Notes under the pieces: generated by a model
Databases searched by the model: none
The model's input: the letters and a program-made list of their open reading frames with translations, nothing else
What the model was told of the DNA's origin: nothing
In this document: piece after piece, positions 18,432 through 26,958 of the stretch
Layout of the letters: every line of letters starts with the position of its first letter
Numbering within the stretch: position 1 is the stretch's first letter
Origin: Pseudomonadales bacterium
GTDB lineage: Bacteria; Pseudomonadota; Gammaproteobacteria; Pseudomonadales; Ketobacteraceae
NCBI GenBank assembly: GCA_020062665.1
Contig: JAGUVW010000036.1
Coordinates: 1-64,000 of the forward strand
DNA: 64,000 nucleotides
Direction of reading: 5' to 3'
Position numbers and translations under genes: made by a program

Positions 18432-20261
18432 ATGTTAATCTTTTCCCGCTGTTCATCGGTTACAAGGAACCAGGGTTTGGTATTGACAGGCACGACAGGA
18501 CTGGGCAAACGGGCAGGCGCGCGCTGGCGGGGATGGCTGGTGCTGCTGTGGTTCTGTCTGGTGCCGCACTGCCTTGCGGATTCAGTGGCCGTAGAGGTCA
18601 AGGGCGTCAGTGCTGCGTTGGCGCGTAACGTGGAGCGCCATGTGGGCCAGCTCGGCATTGCTGACCGCGAAAGCGCACGACGGCAGCGTACGCTGGTGAT
18701 TCACCACACCCGCAAGGCACTCGAAGCCCTGGGTTACTACGCTGCGGACGTTCAGTTTACGCTGTCGCCACCGGAACGAACCCGCGCGGAAATCACGCTC
18801 GATATCAAGCCGGGGAAGCCGGTGATCTGGCAGGACACCCGAGTGACTTTCGTTGGCCCCGGCATGGATGATCCATTGTTTTCCCGCATCGTGCAGACGC
18901 ACGGCCCCAAGGTGGGTGATGTGCTGAATCATCAGGCCTACGAGACGCTGAAAAAAGAGTTGCGCACGCAGGCGTTGAGTAACGGCTACTTCGATGTGCA
19001 GCTGCGTCGGCACAAACTGTTGATTGATCGTGTCGCCCGTACTGCCCGGCTTGATCTGGAGCTGTTTACCGGCGAACGCTACCGCTTTGGTAACGTGAGG
19101 TTCACGGCCACGGATCTGAACGACGAAGCGCTGCAGCGCCTGGTTCCCTTTCGTGAAGGCGATTTCTACGAAGAAGCCAAGGTCACCGAACTCAATCGCA
19201 ATCTGCTGGATACGGGGTATTTTCGTACCGTTGGACTGTTCCCGCGCCAGATTCGCGCAACCAATTCCCATGACGCAGTGGTACCCATCGATGTGGAGCT
19301 GGAGGACAATGACTTCAATCGCGTGAGCGTGGGCCTGGGTTTTGGTACGGATACGGGCCCCCGCGTGCGTATGAACTGGTTGATGCCGATGCTGAACCAG
19401 TATGGCCATTCGTTGCAGTTTGCCACCTCGCTGTCGGAACCGCGGCGGGAATTCACGTCGGAATACAAAATCCCGGACGGCAAGCCTGGCACGGATTTCT
19501 GGTCGGTGCAGGGTGGCTATCTGGAAGAAATTTTTGAAGACAATCGCTACCGCCAGATTTCGTCGGGCATCAGTCGTCAGGAACAGGTGTGGGCGGACTG
19601 GAGCCGCACCTATTTCGTCAAATTCAAACGCGAACAGGGTTATATCGAAGGCAATGAAGTTGCCACCACGCTGCCCAGCGACGCATTCTTCATTACACCG
19701 GGCATCAGCTTCAGCCGTCTGAAAGTCGATGGTGGCATGCGTCCACGCAGTGGCCACAAGCTGAATCTGGATCTGGAATTTTCAGATCCCTCCATCGGTT
19801 CTGATACCGAATATGTCCGCCTGAGCGGTTTGGCCAAACTGCTGGCGCCGTTGAGTGAACGTCAGCAGATTCTGTTGCGGCTTCAGCTGGGCATGCTGTG
19901 GAGTCAGGATTTCGATCAAGTGCCGGTGAGCACGCGATTTTATGCGGGCGGTGACCAGAGTATTCGCGGCTTTGATTACAACACCCTGGGGCCACGCAAT
20001 GAAAATGATGCGCTCATTGGCGGATCGAAACTTGGGGTCGTCAGTGCCGAATATCTGTACCAGTTTCGGCCCAACTGGAAGGCGGCACTGTTTGTCGATC
20101 ACGGTGGCGCGATGGATGAATCCAATGAGCCCATCGATACCGGTGCCGGTTTTGGTGTGCGCTGGCTGTCGCCCCTGGGCATGATCAGTTTCGATGTGGC
20201 GCAGGCGCTGACAGAAGATGAAAAGCCCCGCATTCACATCACCATGGGAACTGTGCTGTGA
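18432..20261 (+). CDS. tamA: Translocation and assembly module subunit TamA
   Basis: This Omp85-family outer-membrane protein of about 609 residues partners inner-membrane-anchored TamB in outer-membrane protein and lipid homeostasis. It has a signal-type hydrophobic stretch (WLVLLWFCLVPHCLA, about 35-50), three POTRA domains (about 52-290) and a C-terminal 16-strand barrel. The barrel has the Omp85 loop-6 motif in the form SIRGFDYNTLGP, and the protein ends in an aromatic-poor strand. The start is uncertain because ATG 18432 would place about 30 residues before the signal peptide. An internal TTG/GTG nearer to 18477 is possible. The stop overlaps the tamB start. Confidence 0.93.
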   Translation: MLIFSRCSSVTRNQGLVLTGTTGLGKRAGARWRGWLVLLWFCLVPHCLADSVAVEVKGVSAALARNVERHVGQLGIADRESARRQRTLVIHHTRKALEALGYYAADVQFTLSPPERTRAEITLDIKPGKPVIWQDTRVTFVGPGMDDPLFSRIVQTHGPKVGDVLNHQAYETLKKELRTQALSNGYFDVQLRRHKLLIDRVARTARLDLELFTGERYRFGNVRFTATDLNDEALQRLVPFREGDFYEEAKVTELNRNLLDTGYFRTVGLFPRQIRATNSHDAVVPIDVELEDNDFNRVSVGLGFGTDTGPRVRMNWLMPMLNQYGHSLQFATSLSEPRREFTSEYKIPDGKPGTDFWSVQGGYLEEIFEDNRYRQISSGISRQEQVWADWSRTYFVKFKREQGYIEGNEVATTLPSDAFFITPGISFSRLKVDGGMRPRSGHKLNLDLEFSDPSIGSDTEYVRLSGLAKLLAPLSERQQILLRLQLGMLWSQDFDQVPVSTRFYAGGDQSIRGFDYNTLGPRNENDALIGGSKLGVVSAEYLYQFRPNWKAALFVDHGGAMDESNEPIDTGAGFGVRWLSPLGMISFDVAQALTEDEKPRIHITMGTVL

Positions 20262-23200
20262 AAGTGCTGCATCTGGGATTCAAGTGGTTGCTGTTGCCGC
20301 TGGCGCTGGTGGTTCTGCTGCTGTTGTTTCTGTTTTTTACCACTGCCGGTGCCAGGGTGGTGGCCACGGTGGCGGAACAGGCTTTGCCGCCGCTGAAAAT
20401 CCAGGGGCTGGATGGTTCGATTGCCTATGGCCTGATTGCGCATCAGGTGGTGTGGTCGCAGCCAGAAGTGACAGTGACGCTGGATGGGTTGGCGAGCCTG
20501 TGGAATCCGCGCTGTCTGCTGCGGGCGCGTATCTGCGTGTACAGCCTGGTGGCAGGACGTTTGCACATTGATGTGCCGGACTCAGCAGAAAACAAAGATG
20601 ACGACGATGGCGAAGTCACTCCGATCGACTTGCCGCTGCTGGTGCTGCCCTGGCGCCTGCGCGTGGAACAGTTCCATCTGGCAGAATTGTTGATCCAGGC
20701 GGGCGGACGCCTCACCAGAGTGAGCCCGGTGGCGTTTCGCGCAGAATGGCTGGGCAGCCGGGTGGCGATCGAACGGTTTCAGGCAGCCACGGAAGATGGC
20801 GACATCGGCATCATCGATGCGACGCTCACCGGCGCCATTGATATGAAGTCGGAATGGCCCTTCAACGCGGTAGTGAAAGCGGACTACATTCCACCGCTGG
20901 AAGGTTGGAAAAGTCAGCATGTCACGCTGGCGGGCGAAGGCAATATCCGCAATCTGTTGCTGCGTGGCTCGGTGAATGCCGCTGTTGCCGTTCCCGATCT
21001 GGAGCCGCTGCGTTTCAATGCCGACATCACCACGCAGTCCCTGAACAGTGAAATTCATCTGCAGGAGTTGCACGGGCAGTGGAATGGTGCGCCACTGTTC
21101 GCAAAGGGTGATGCGCATTTTTCCAGAACCGGCGAGTTGCAGTTCAAGGACATGCAGATCCTCTGGGGGAAAAATAAGGCGACGCTGAACGGCCGCTTGC
21201 AACAGCAATGGGATGTGCAGGCGGCGCTGGCGCTGGTGGAACCCCAGCTGCTGGCAGCAGACGCCAGTGGCGAGTTACATGGCAGCGCGCGCATCAGTGG
21301 CGCCCGGTCCGATCCGCTGATCGATGTGCAGCTGATCAGTGAAGAATTGAATCTGCCGCAACTGCGACTGCAGCAGTTTTCACTGCGCGCCAGTGTGGCG
21401 CCGGTGAGTCTGTCATCCCTTGATGCGGCAGCAGCAGCCGCGTCGCTCCAGTTCGGTGATGAACAGCTGCAGGCTGTGGACGTGGCATTGCAGGGTGATG
21501 CCGGCGCTCATCGCGTTACGTTGCAGGCAACCCGTGGCCAGCAACATCTGCAGGCCAGTGCCGAGGGTGCGCTGAACGTGGATACCTTCGACTGGCGCGG
21601 CAGCGTGATGCAATTGCAGCTGCAGCTGGAAAAGGATTGGCGCGTGCGTTTGCAGGATCCGGTAGCACTGCAGTGGCAGCAGCAGGCGCAGACAGTGCGC
21701 TGGGATCATCATTGCCTGCAGGACGAATCCAGTAGCATCTGTTCGCAGGGACTGGTGAATGTGCCGGGGCAGCGCGGCGATATCAGAATCGATGTCAGCC
21801 AGTTCGATCTGCGCAAACTGCAGCTGTTCCTGGATGATAATGTGCGCTTGCAGGGCGTACTGACCGCGCAGCTGCAGCTGAAAGAACGTTTTCTGCGGCC
21901 GGATCTGCAGGGGCGTGCGACCATTACCGGACTGGCATGGCGTGATGTCGATGCAAAGGTCGCGCTGCTGGAGCAGGGGGATGTCGCCGTCGAGTTCGCT
22001 GGCAAGCGTGCTGAGGTGAAGACCACGCTGGATGCGCCGCCGGGCGTGCGCTGGCAAAGTGAAGAGCCAGCGCTGATTGAATGGTCGACGCGGGCGTTGC
22101 AGATGCAGCGCACCTGTTGGCAGGCGCTGCGGGTGGCCACAGCGGTGGATGCGGCGGCCAGCCTGGGGGAACTCTGTCTGCAGGGCAAGGCATCCGAGCA
22201 GGCGGGACTGTTTGCCCGCGCTGACCTTGCCCTGGAAGTGGATGCGGCCACTCGCCCGTTCCTGCCCCCCGAACTGCAGTTGCATGGTAGGCTGCAGGGC
22301 CACGCAGAAGGCCGCCTGAAGGGACGCAGTCTGCTAGCTACGTTGCAGCTGGCCATGGCGCAGGGCGAAGTGGTTTGGCAGCGGGATGAACAACAGGAAC
22401 CCGTGCGCGCGCCAGTTGAATCATTCCGCATCGACGCCCGCATTCAGGATGAAGTGCTGCAGACCAGCGTTGCGCTGCAGTCTTCCCGCCTGGGCGATGC
22501 CAGTGCCACCGCGTCGCTGCAGATCCGTTCGCCGGATCCGCAGCTGGATTTGCAGGCGCACCTGCAGGGGCTGAATCTCGAGCTGGCCCAGCCATTGTTG
22601 CCACAGCTCAGCGAACTGCAGGGCATGATCGACATGGCGCTGCAGATGCGTGGTTCGGTGCAGGCACCTGCGGTGAATGGTCAGGTTGATGTGCGTGGCG
22701 TAAAACTGCAAAGCGCTGGCATTCCTGCCGGCATTGACGATCTCAATGCGCGACTGGTGTTTACCGGACACCAGGGCGAACTGACGGGCGAATTGAAAAG
22801 TGGCAAGGGCCGGGCGCAACTGAGCGGGGATTTTTCCCTGGAGCAGTCCGGCTGGCAGGCCCGCGTGAATCTCCGCGGACGCAATATTCCCGTTGCGCAG
22901 CCGCCGGATATTCGTTTCATGATGCATCCTGATCTGACCCTGCAGGCGGACGCCAGTGGCATCAGCCTGCAGGGAACCTTGCTGGTGAACAGCGGCTTCC
23001 TGGTATTGAAACCACTGCCACCGGACGCGATTGGTGTTTCTTCCGATGTGGAGTTCGTGGATGCGCGCGGCAGTCGTCTGGAAACGGCCACTGCCATGAC
23101 GATTGAAATGGATGTGGTGGCCAGCGTGGAACCCAGTCTGCGCATTCGCGGTTTTGGTGGCGAGATCCGCCCGAAAGGTTCGGTGCGCGTGTTGCTCGAT

Positions 23201-23800
23201 CGCACTGGTGTGCTGATCGGGCGGGGTACCATCGACATCGAAGAAGGTCGTTACACCGGTTACGGCCAACAGCTGACGATTCGCAAGGGGCAGGCGATTT
23301 TCAACGGCCCGCTCAACCAGCCTTTCATCAATCTGGAGGCGGTGCGGCAGGTTGATACGGTGGTGGCAGGCATTCGCGTCACCGGGCCGGCGTCAGAACC
23401 GGTGGCTACGCTGTTTTCGGAACCTACCATGTCCGACAGCCAGATTCTGTACTACATCATCGCCGGCAAGGCGCCCGGCACTGGCACCGAGGATGACAAT
23501 ACTGCTGTCCGCAATGCATTGCTCAGCATGGGTTTGATGGGCGGACAACCACTGGCGCGTGACATTGCCAGCAAGGTGGGCATCGACGATCTGCAGATGG
23601 GCACCGCCGGCAGTGGCCAGGAAACTGCAGTGACACTGTCGGGCTATCTCAATTCGCGCACCTTTCTGCAGTATGGCATCAGTGTATTCGAGCCGGTCAA
23701 TACACTGACAGTGCGCTATCGCTTGACCGATAAACTGTTTCTGGAAGCGGTCAGTGGCATGGCCAGTGCGCTGGATTTGCTTTACTCGTTTGAATTCTGA
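20258..23800 (+). CDS. tamB: Translocation and assembly module subunit TamB
   Basis: This 1180-residue AsmA-like protein starts at GTG 20258 in a GTGA overlap with tamA. One N-terminal transmembrane helix (WLLLPLALVVLLLLFLFF, about 9-27) anchors it. A long periplasmic repetitive beta-groove spans the envelope, and the C-terminal 400 residues match the TamB/DUF490 domain (DIRFMMHPDLTLQADASG, GTIDIEEGRYTGYGQQLTI, SDSQILYYIIAGKAPG). Repeated LQ-rich strands fit a lipid-conducting taco fold. Length is typical. Confidence 0.94.
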   Translation: MKVLHLGFKWLLLPLALVVLLLLFLFFTTAGARVVATVAEQALPPLKIQGLDGSIAYGLIAHQVVWSQPEVTVTLDGLASLWNPRCLLRARICVYSLVAGRLHIDVPDSAENKDDDDGEVTPIDLPLLVLPWRLRVEQFHLAELLIQAGGRLTRVSPVAFRAEWLGSRVAIERFQAATEDGDIGIIDATLTGAIDMKSEWPFNAVVKADYIPPLEGWKSQHVTLAGEGNIRNLLLRGSVNAAVAVPDLEPLRFNADITTQSLNSEIHLQELHGQWNGAPLFAKGDAHFSRTGELQFKDMQILWGKNKATLNGRLQQQWDVQAALALVEPQLLAADASGELHGSARISGARSDPLIDVQLISEELNLPQLRLQQFSLRASVAPVSLSSLDAAAAAASLQFGDEQLQAVDVALQGDAGAHRVTLQATRGQQHLQASAEGALNVDTFDWRGSVMQLQLQLEKDWRVRLQDPVALQWQQQAQTVRWDHHCLQDESSSICSQGLVNVPGQRGDIRIDVSQFDLRKLQLFLDDNVRLQGVLTAQLQLKERFLRPDLQGRATITGLAWRDVDAKVALLEQGDVAVEFAGKRAEVKTTLDAPPGVRWQSEEPALIEWSTRALQMQRTCWQALRVATAVDAAASLGELCLQGKASEQAGLFARADLALEVDAATRPFLPPELQLHGRLQGHAEGRLKGRSLLATLQLAMAQGEVVWQRDEQQEPVRAPVESFRIDARIQDEVLQTSVALQSSRLGDASATASLQIRSPDPQLDLQAHLQGLNLELAQPLLPQLSELQGMIDMALQMRGSVQAPAVNGQVDVRGVKLQSAGIPAGIDDLNARLVFTGHQGELTGELKSGKGRAQLSGDFSLEQSGWQARVNLRGRNIPVAQPPDIRFMMHPDLTLQADASGISLQGTLLVNSGFLVLKPLPPDAIGVSSDVEFVDARGSRLETATAMTIEMDVVASVEPSLRIRGFGGEIRPKGSVRVLLDRTGVLIGRGTIDIEEGRYTGYGQQLTIRKGQAIFNGPLNQPFINLEAVRQVDTVVAGIRVTGPASEPVATLFSEPTMSDSQILYYIIAGKAPGTGTEDDNTAVRNALLSMGLMGGQPLARDIASKVGIDDLQMGTAGSGQETAVTLSGYLNSRTFLQYGISVFEPVNTLTVRYRLTDKLFLEAVSGMASALDLLYSFEF

Positions 23801-24326
23801 CGCGGCGCATTTGTCGATCGCCTGCCCCTTCTGAATAACGTTGTGGATAACGCATTTTTTCCTTCATCTGTTGTTCACGCAGATGTTGTTTTTGTATGTT
23901 GCCCTTCCCCCCTGATGCACTCCCTGATTGACAGAAATCAATTGCAGATCAATTGCAGCCGCGCCTGACCGACGTTTGCGCGCGCCAGTTATCAACAGCT
24001 TGTTGCAGAAATGTGTATGTCGAAAATGTTGCAGCTGGACAGCAGAAATATGTCTGGCGGATTGCATCGGCGTTGCGTTTTGCGGGAATAAGTAGCTGTT
24101 TTTATGGAAAGAATTAAAAAAACATTCACCAAACTTTAACTATCGCACCCCTATAGTAGCCGCGTTCGAAAGTCGGGCTCGCGAAAAGTTCCATCAAACT
24201 CACACATTCTTGAGTGGAAACGAGCGAAGTGACGGATTTCGGCATCTGGGGAGTGGCCTGCCACGTTGGCCGCACCAATGGGAGTTCAAATTCAATTTAA
24301 TTCATTCATCGTTAGAGGATATTAAG
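23801..24326. other. 526-bp intergenic region upstream of the secretion locus
   Basis: No gene is evident. The region holds the PHO-box-like promoter at 24123-24157, a tandem duplication ATCAATTGCAG x2 (23937-23958), a perfect DnaA-type 9-mer in minus orientation (TGTGGATAA, 23842-23850) and a near-match TTATCAACA (23989-23997). After the promoter lies a 5' leader of about 160 nt before the CTERM gene. It marks the boundary between the tamAB housekeeping block and the secretion locus. Confidence 0.6.
24123..24157 (+). promoter_or_regulatory. PHO-box-like element and -10 of the CTERM gene promoter
   Basis: CATTCAC (24123-24129), 4-bp spacer CAAA, CTTTAAC (24134-24140): each 7-mer matches the PhoB half-site CTGTCA[TC] at 5 of 7 positions and the 11-bp phasing is exact. 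After 11 bp comes TATAGT (24152-24157), a 5-of-6 match to the -10 hexamer. No -35 is seen, as expected where PhoB replaces it. The same geometry recurs at 47.9, 50.3 and 61.6 kb. Confidence 0.5.
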
Positions 24327-25130
24327 ATGAAATTCAAAGCACTTGCGACCGCAGCTGTTCTTATGTCATCTGCTACCGTAGCCAACGCTGCTTGGCACAA
24401 CGGCGGAGCCGGCAATTTTGACGGAACATTCGAAGGTAACGGCGAACTGCTGTTCGTGATTTTTGATCAGAATCGCCAGGTATCCGTGATGCAGGATCTG
24501 GGTGTTCGCTACATGGAAATCTGGGACAACCGCACCAACGGTGATTACAGCCTGAGCCTGACGCTGGATCCGCTGGTGGCTTCCATGCTGTCCGGTTCCA
24601 CTAATTTCGAAGAAAACGTGCGTTGGGGTGTGTTCGCCAACAACTACGGTTTGTTCGGCTTTGACGGCTACAACGATCCGGCTTGGCGCGCCCAGGGATT
24701 CATGATCACCTCGACCCAAGCTGATGCCACCTATGATCGCGCCAACGGTACTGATGCCCTGATTCAAGGCTCTCAGGTGCAAGGCACTTCCAGCATCATG
24801 CAGGTTTCCACCGACGTGAATTGGGCGGCTAACAACGCAGTTTACGGTGATTCCTCCAATGGCAACTATGCTGGCGTTGAGAACGTTTTCGGCACCCGTC
24901 TGTACAACCAGATGCCGTTCAACGTTGTGGCCGAAGTAGACGATACCCAGTATTTCTGGGCCATGTTGTTCTCCAACCTGGACAGCCAGGACATCCTGAT
25001 GGGTGAGTTCAATCTGGATCTTGGCAACAACGTTCTGAACTACTCCGCAGTACCGGTACCGGCTGCTGTGTGGCTGCTGGCGTCTGGCCTGCTGGGCCTG
25101 GGCGCTGTTGCCCGCCGTCGCAAGGCTTAA
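24327..25130 (+). CDS. Secreted protein with VPxPA/PEP-CTERM sorting signal
   Basis: This 267-residue protein has a signal peptide (MKFKALATAAVLMSSATVANA, cleaved before AWHNGG) and a C-terminal tripartite sorting tail. The tail consists of the motif VPVPAA, a hydrophobic helix (VWLLASGLLGLGAV) and the basic end ARRRKA. Such VPLPA/PEP-CTERM tails are cut by exosortases during export to the surface, usually together with exopolysaccharide. The body is rich in aromatic, Asn and Gly residues, with no recognised domain. ATG 24327 is supported by AGAGGAT 6 nt upstream; a longer frame from 24210 lacks a signal peptide at its start. A PHO-box-like promoter lies 170 bp upstream. The first PstS-like gene follows after 70 bp with a hairpin in between, so partial read-through is possible. 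Confidence 0.85.
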   Translation: MKFKALATAAVLMSSATVANAAWHNGGAGNFDGTFEGNGELLFVIFDQNRQVSVMQDLGVRYMEIWDNRTNGDYSLSLTLDPLVASMLSGSTNFEENVRWGVFANNYGLFGFDGYNDPAWRAQGFMITSTQADATYDRANGTDALIQGSQVQGTSSIMQVSTDVNWAANNAVYGDSSNGNYAGVENVFGTRLYNQMPFNVVAEVDDTQYFWAMLFSNLDSQDILMGEFNLDLGNNVLNYSAVPVPAAVWLLASGLLGLGAVARRRKA

Positions 25131-25147
25131 TCGTTCATGCAACTCCC

Positions 25148-25170
25148 GGAGCAGCGGTTGATGCTGCTCC
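25148..25170 (+). terminator. Stem-loop between the CTERM gene and the PstS-like gene
   Basis: GGAGCAGC (25148-25155), 7-nt loop, GCTGCTCC (25163-25170) form a perfect 8-bp stem. It is followed by CTCTTCTGGTT, a pyrimidine-rich but broken T-tract. A leaky terminator or attenuator is the likeliest reading, leaving lower expression of the next gene. Confidence 0.5.
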
Positions 25171-25200
25171 CTCTTCTGGTTAATCGTTAGGAGCAATCCA

Positions 25201-26772
25201 ATGAAACTGAACACTCTGTCCGCTGCCGTGCTGGCGGCGTCCTCTTTCGCGGCCACCAGCGCCATGGCCGGCCTCAACCTGAACGGCATTGATACCACCC
25301 GTGCCACTGATCCTGTGCAGCTGGAAATCACCGTGGCTGGCGCCACTGCGATGGATAACGGATTTTTCAACACGTTTGAAAATCTGTGCACACCCAACAC
25401 CCTGTCGGTTTACACCGACCGTTGCACCAGCAGCGGTGACACTTCCAACAACTGCGGCAGCTCCGCTCCCCGTCAGCCTGGCTCCAGCTATGCCGCATAC
25501 TTCTGCGAAATGACGCCGGCCACTGTAGCAGGCCTGTCCGGCCCCACCAACGTGCTGGTGCGTAAGCGCTCCGCCGGTGGTTCTGGCCAGGGTGTGCAGC
25601 CGGTAGCGGATGCCGCTATCCAGACCCAGATGGTGCTGAACGCTACCAACTGTAAGGTGACCAGCGTTGCCGACGTTTACAAGTGCAGCAACACGGTAGT
25701 GGAAAACACCGTGGCGGATGCCGGTATCTCTGACGTTGAGCCCTCGATGTTCTATGGCCCCAACATCACGGCTGGCAGCACCGCGATTTCGCCCACTCAG
25801 CTGGCACGCTTGAATGCCGCTCCTGTATCCGCCCTGGTCTTCGGTATTCCGGTAACCAACGCCCTGTATGCAGCGCTGCAGCAGGCTCAGGGTCTGAATG
25901 CGGATCTGGATAGCGATGGCAACTTTGAAGGCCAAAGCGAAACTGCCACCGAGCAGGAAATCCTGGACAACATGCCCTCTCTGACCCGCGAGCAGGTGTC
26001 AGCCCTGTTCAAAGGTTCCATTGTGTCCTGGGGTAATGTGTTCACTAACGGCGTGGCCCTGACCAGTGTTGGTGGCGGTATCCCGGCGCCAGCGGATTCC
26101 CGCGTCACCATCTGCCGCCGTGTGAACGGTTCCGGTACCCAGGCCCAGTTCAACGCCCTGTTCCTGAACACTCCCTGTTCAAGCCTGGCGGAAGCACCCT
26201 CTACCGACAATACTCCCTGCTCTACCATTACCGGTGGCCGCGGTGCTCTGCCGTTCTGCGCTACATCCAATCACTATCGTGATCTGACCGGTATTACCGC
26301 TGGCCAGGCCATCATTCATGAGAACAGCGGTTCCGGTAACGTGGACACCTGTCTGGACGAGCTGAACGTCGGCAATCGCTGGGCACTGGGCATCCAGTCG
26401 CTGGAGAAGAAGTCCCCCAACTTCAGCTTCATCAAGATCGATGGTGTAGCACCGACCCTGGAAAATGTCGCCAAAGGCAAGTACTGGGATTGGGCAACCA
26501 CCTCCATGCAGTGGCGTAACCAGACTGTGAACGGCGTTGCCGCTCCGACTGGTAACGAACTGGCAGTGCTGCAGACTCTGCGTGTTGCCTTTGCTGCCCC
26601 TGCTGTTCTGGCTGACATGAACCAGACCTGGGCGCACAGCTTCGGTCAGTCTGGCTACCTGTCTGTGAATGGCCCGACCCGTCCGTTCAGCAATGCGCTG
26701 CCCGTCATGCAGTACACCCGCGGCGCCAGCACTTGCAACATCCAGAAAGCCCGCGGTGCCATCGACCTGTAA
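25201..26772 (+). CDS. Secreted PstS-like (type 2 periplasmic-binding fold) protein, paralogue A
   Basis: This 523-residue protein has a signal peptide cleaved after AMA (residue 23). Segments line up with phosphate-binding PstS: VAGATAMDN (45-53) with the first phosphate loop, GISDVEP (175-181) with the GASD segment, LTREQVSALFKGSIVSWGNV (261-280) with the hinge helix, and RRVNGSGT (306-313) with RRADGSGT. Near the end, APTLENVAKGKYWDW resembles the PstS SPTEENFANAAKG block. It is 1.5 times the length of PstS because of inserts containing many cysteines, so disulfides are likely and a surface or extracellular location is plausible. It is not a lipoprotein and no Pst permease genes are nearby. 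Paralogue B (44802-46466) flanks the other side of the TPS operon. AGGAG lies 6 nt before the ATG, and a clear terminator follows. Confidence 0.75.
   Translation: MKLNTLSAAVLAASSFAATSAMAGLNLNGIDTTRATDPVQLEITVAGATAMDNGFFNTFENLCTPNTLSVYTDRCTSSGDTSNNCGSSAPRQPGSSYAAYFCEMTPATVAGLSGPTNVLVRKRSAGGSGQGVQPVADAAIQTQMVLNATNCKVTSVADVYKCSNTVVENTVADAGISDVEPSMFYGPNITAGSTAISPTQLARLNAAPVSALVFGIPVTNALYAALQQAQGLNADLDSDGNFEGQSETATEQEILDNMPSLTREQVSALFKGSIVSWGNVFTNGVALTSVGGGIPAPADSRVTICRRVNGSGTQAQFNALFLNTPCSSLAEAPSTDNTPCSTITGGRGALPFCATSNHYRDLTGITAGQAIIHENSGSGNVDTCLDELNVGNRWALGIQSLEKKSPNFSFIKIDGVAPTLENVAKGKYWDWATTSMQWRNQTVNGVAAPTGNELAVLQTLRVAFAAPAVLADMNQTWAHSFGQSGYLSVNGPTRPFSNALPVMQYTRGASTCNIQKARGAIDL
26056..26180 (+). 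repeat. Near-identical 125-bp patch shared with paralogue B
   Basis: This segment of paralogue A matches 45714-45838 of paralogue B at 122 of 125 bases, whereas adjacent coding sequence differs at many synonymous sites. It covers the phosphate-loop equivalent (RRVNGSGT). Recent gene conversion or very strong selection at the nucleotide level would explain it. Confidence 0.7.
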
Positions 26773-26810
26773 TCGGCGATGTCCCCATCCGGTGCAAGCC
26801 GGGTTCAACG

Positions 26811-26840
26811 AGCGGCCCCACTTCGGGGCCGCTTTTTTTT
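26811..26840 (+). terminator. Rho-independent terminator after PstS-like paralogue A
   Basis: AGCGGCCCC (26811-26819), a 5-nt loop, GGGGCCGCT (26825-26833), then eight Ts (26833-26840). A textbook intrinsic terminator that separates paralogue A from the TPS operon. Confidence 0.93.
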
Positions 26841-26958
26841 GGGTAGTGCCATCTGTTTGCCGCAGAGTTGTCACATTGAATCCCTAACATGTCGCGCCCA
26901 TGCTGCCCGTTGCGGTGGCGGCGTTTATGCGAATTGCTTGTTCTGTCGGGGGAATCAC

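Noticed and set aside
23842-23997. DnaA-box-like 9-mers (TGTGGATAA and TTATCAACA) with a nearby tandem 11-bp repeat
   Set aside because: There are only two boxes, no AT-rich unwinding element or 13-mers, and no dnaA/dnaN/gidA genes nearby, so an origin is not supported.
26850-26880. TTGTCAC half-site upstream of tpsB
   Set aside because: The phased neighbouring 7-mers do not match, so PhoB control directly at tpsB is not supported by this site.
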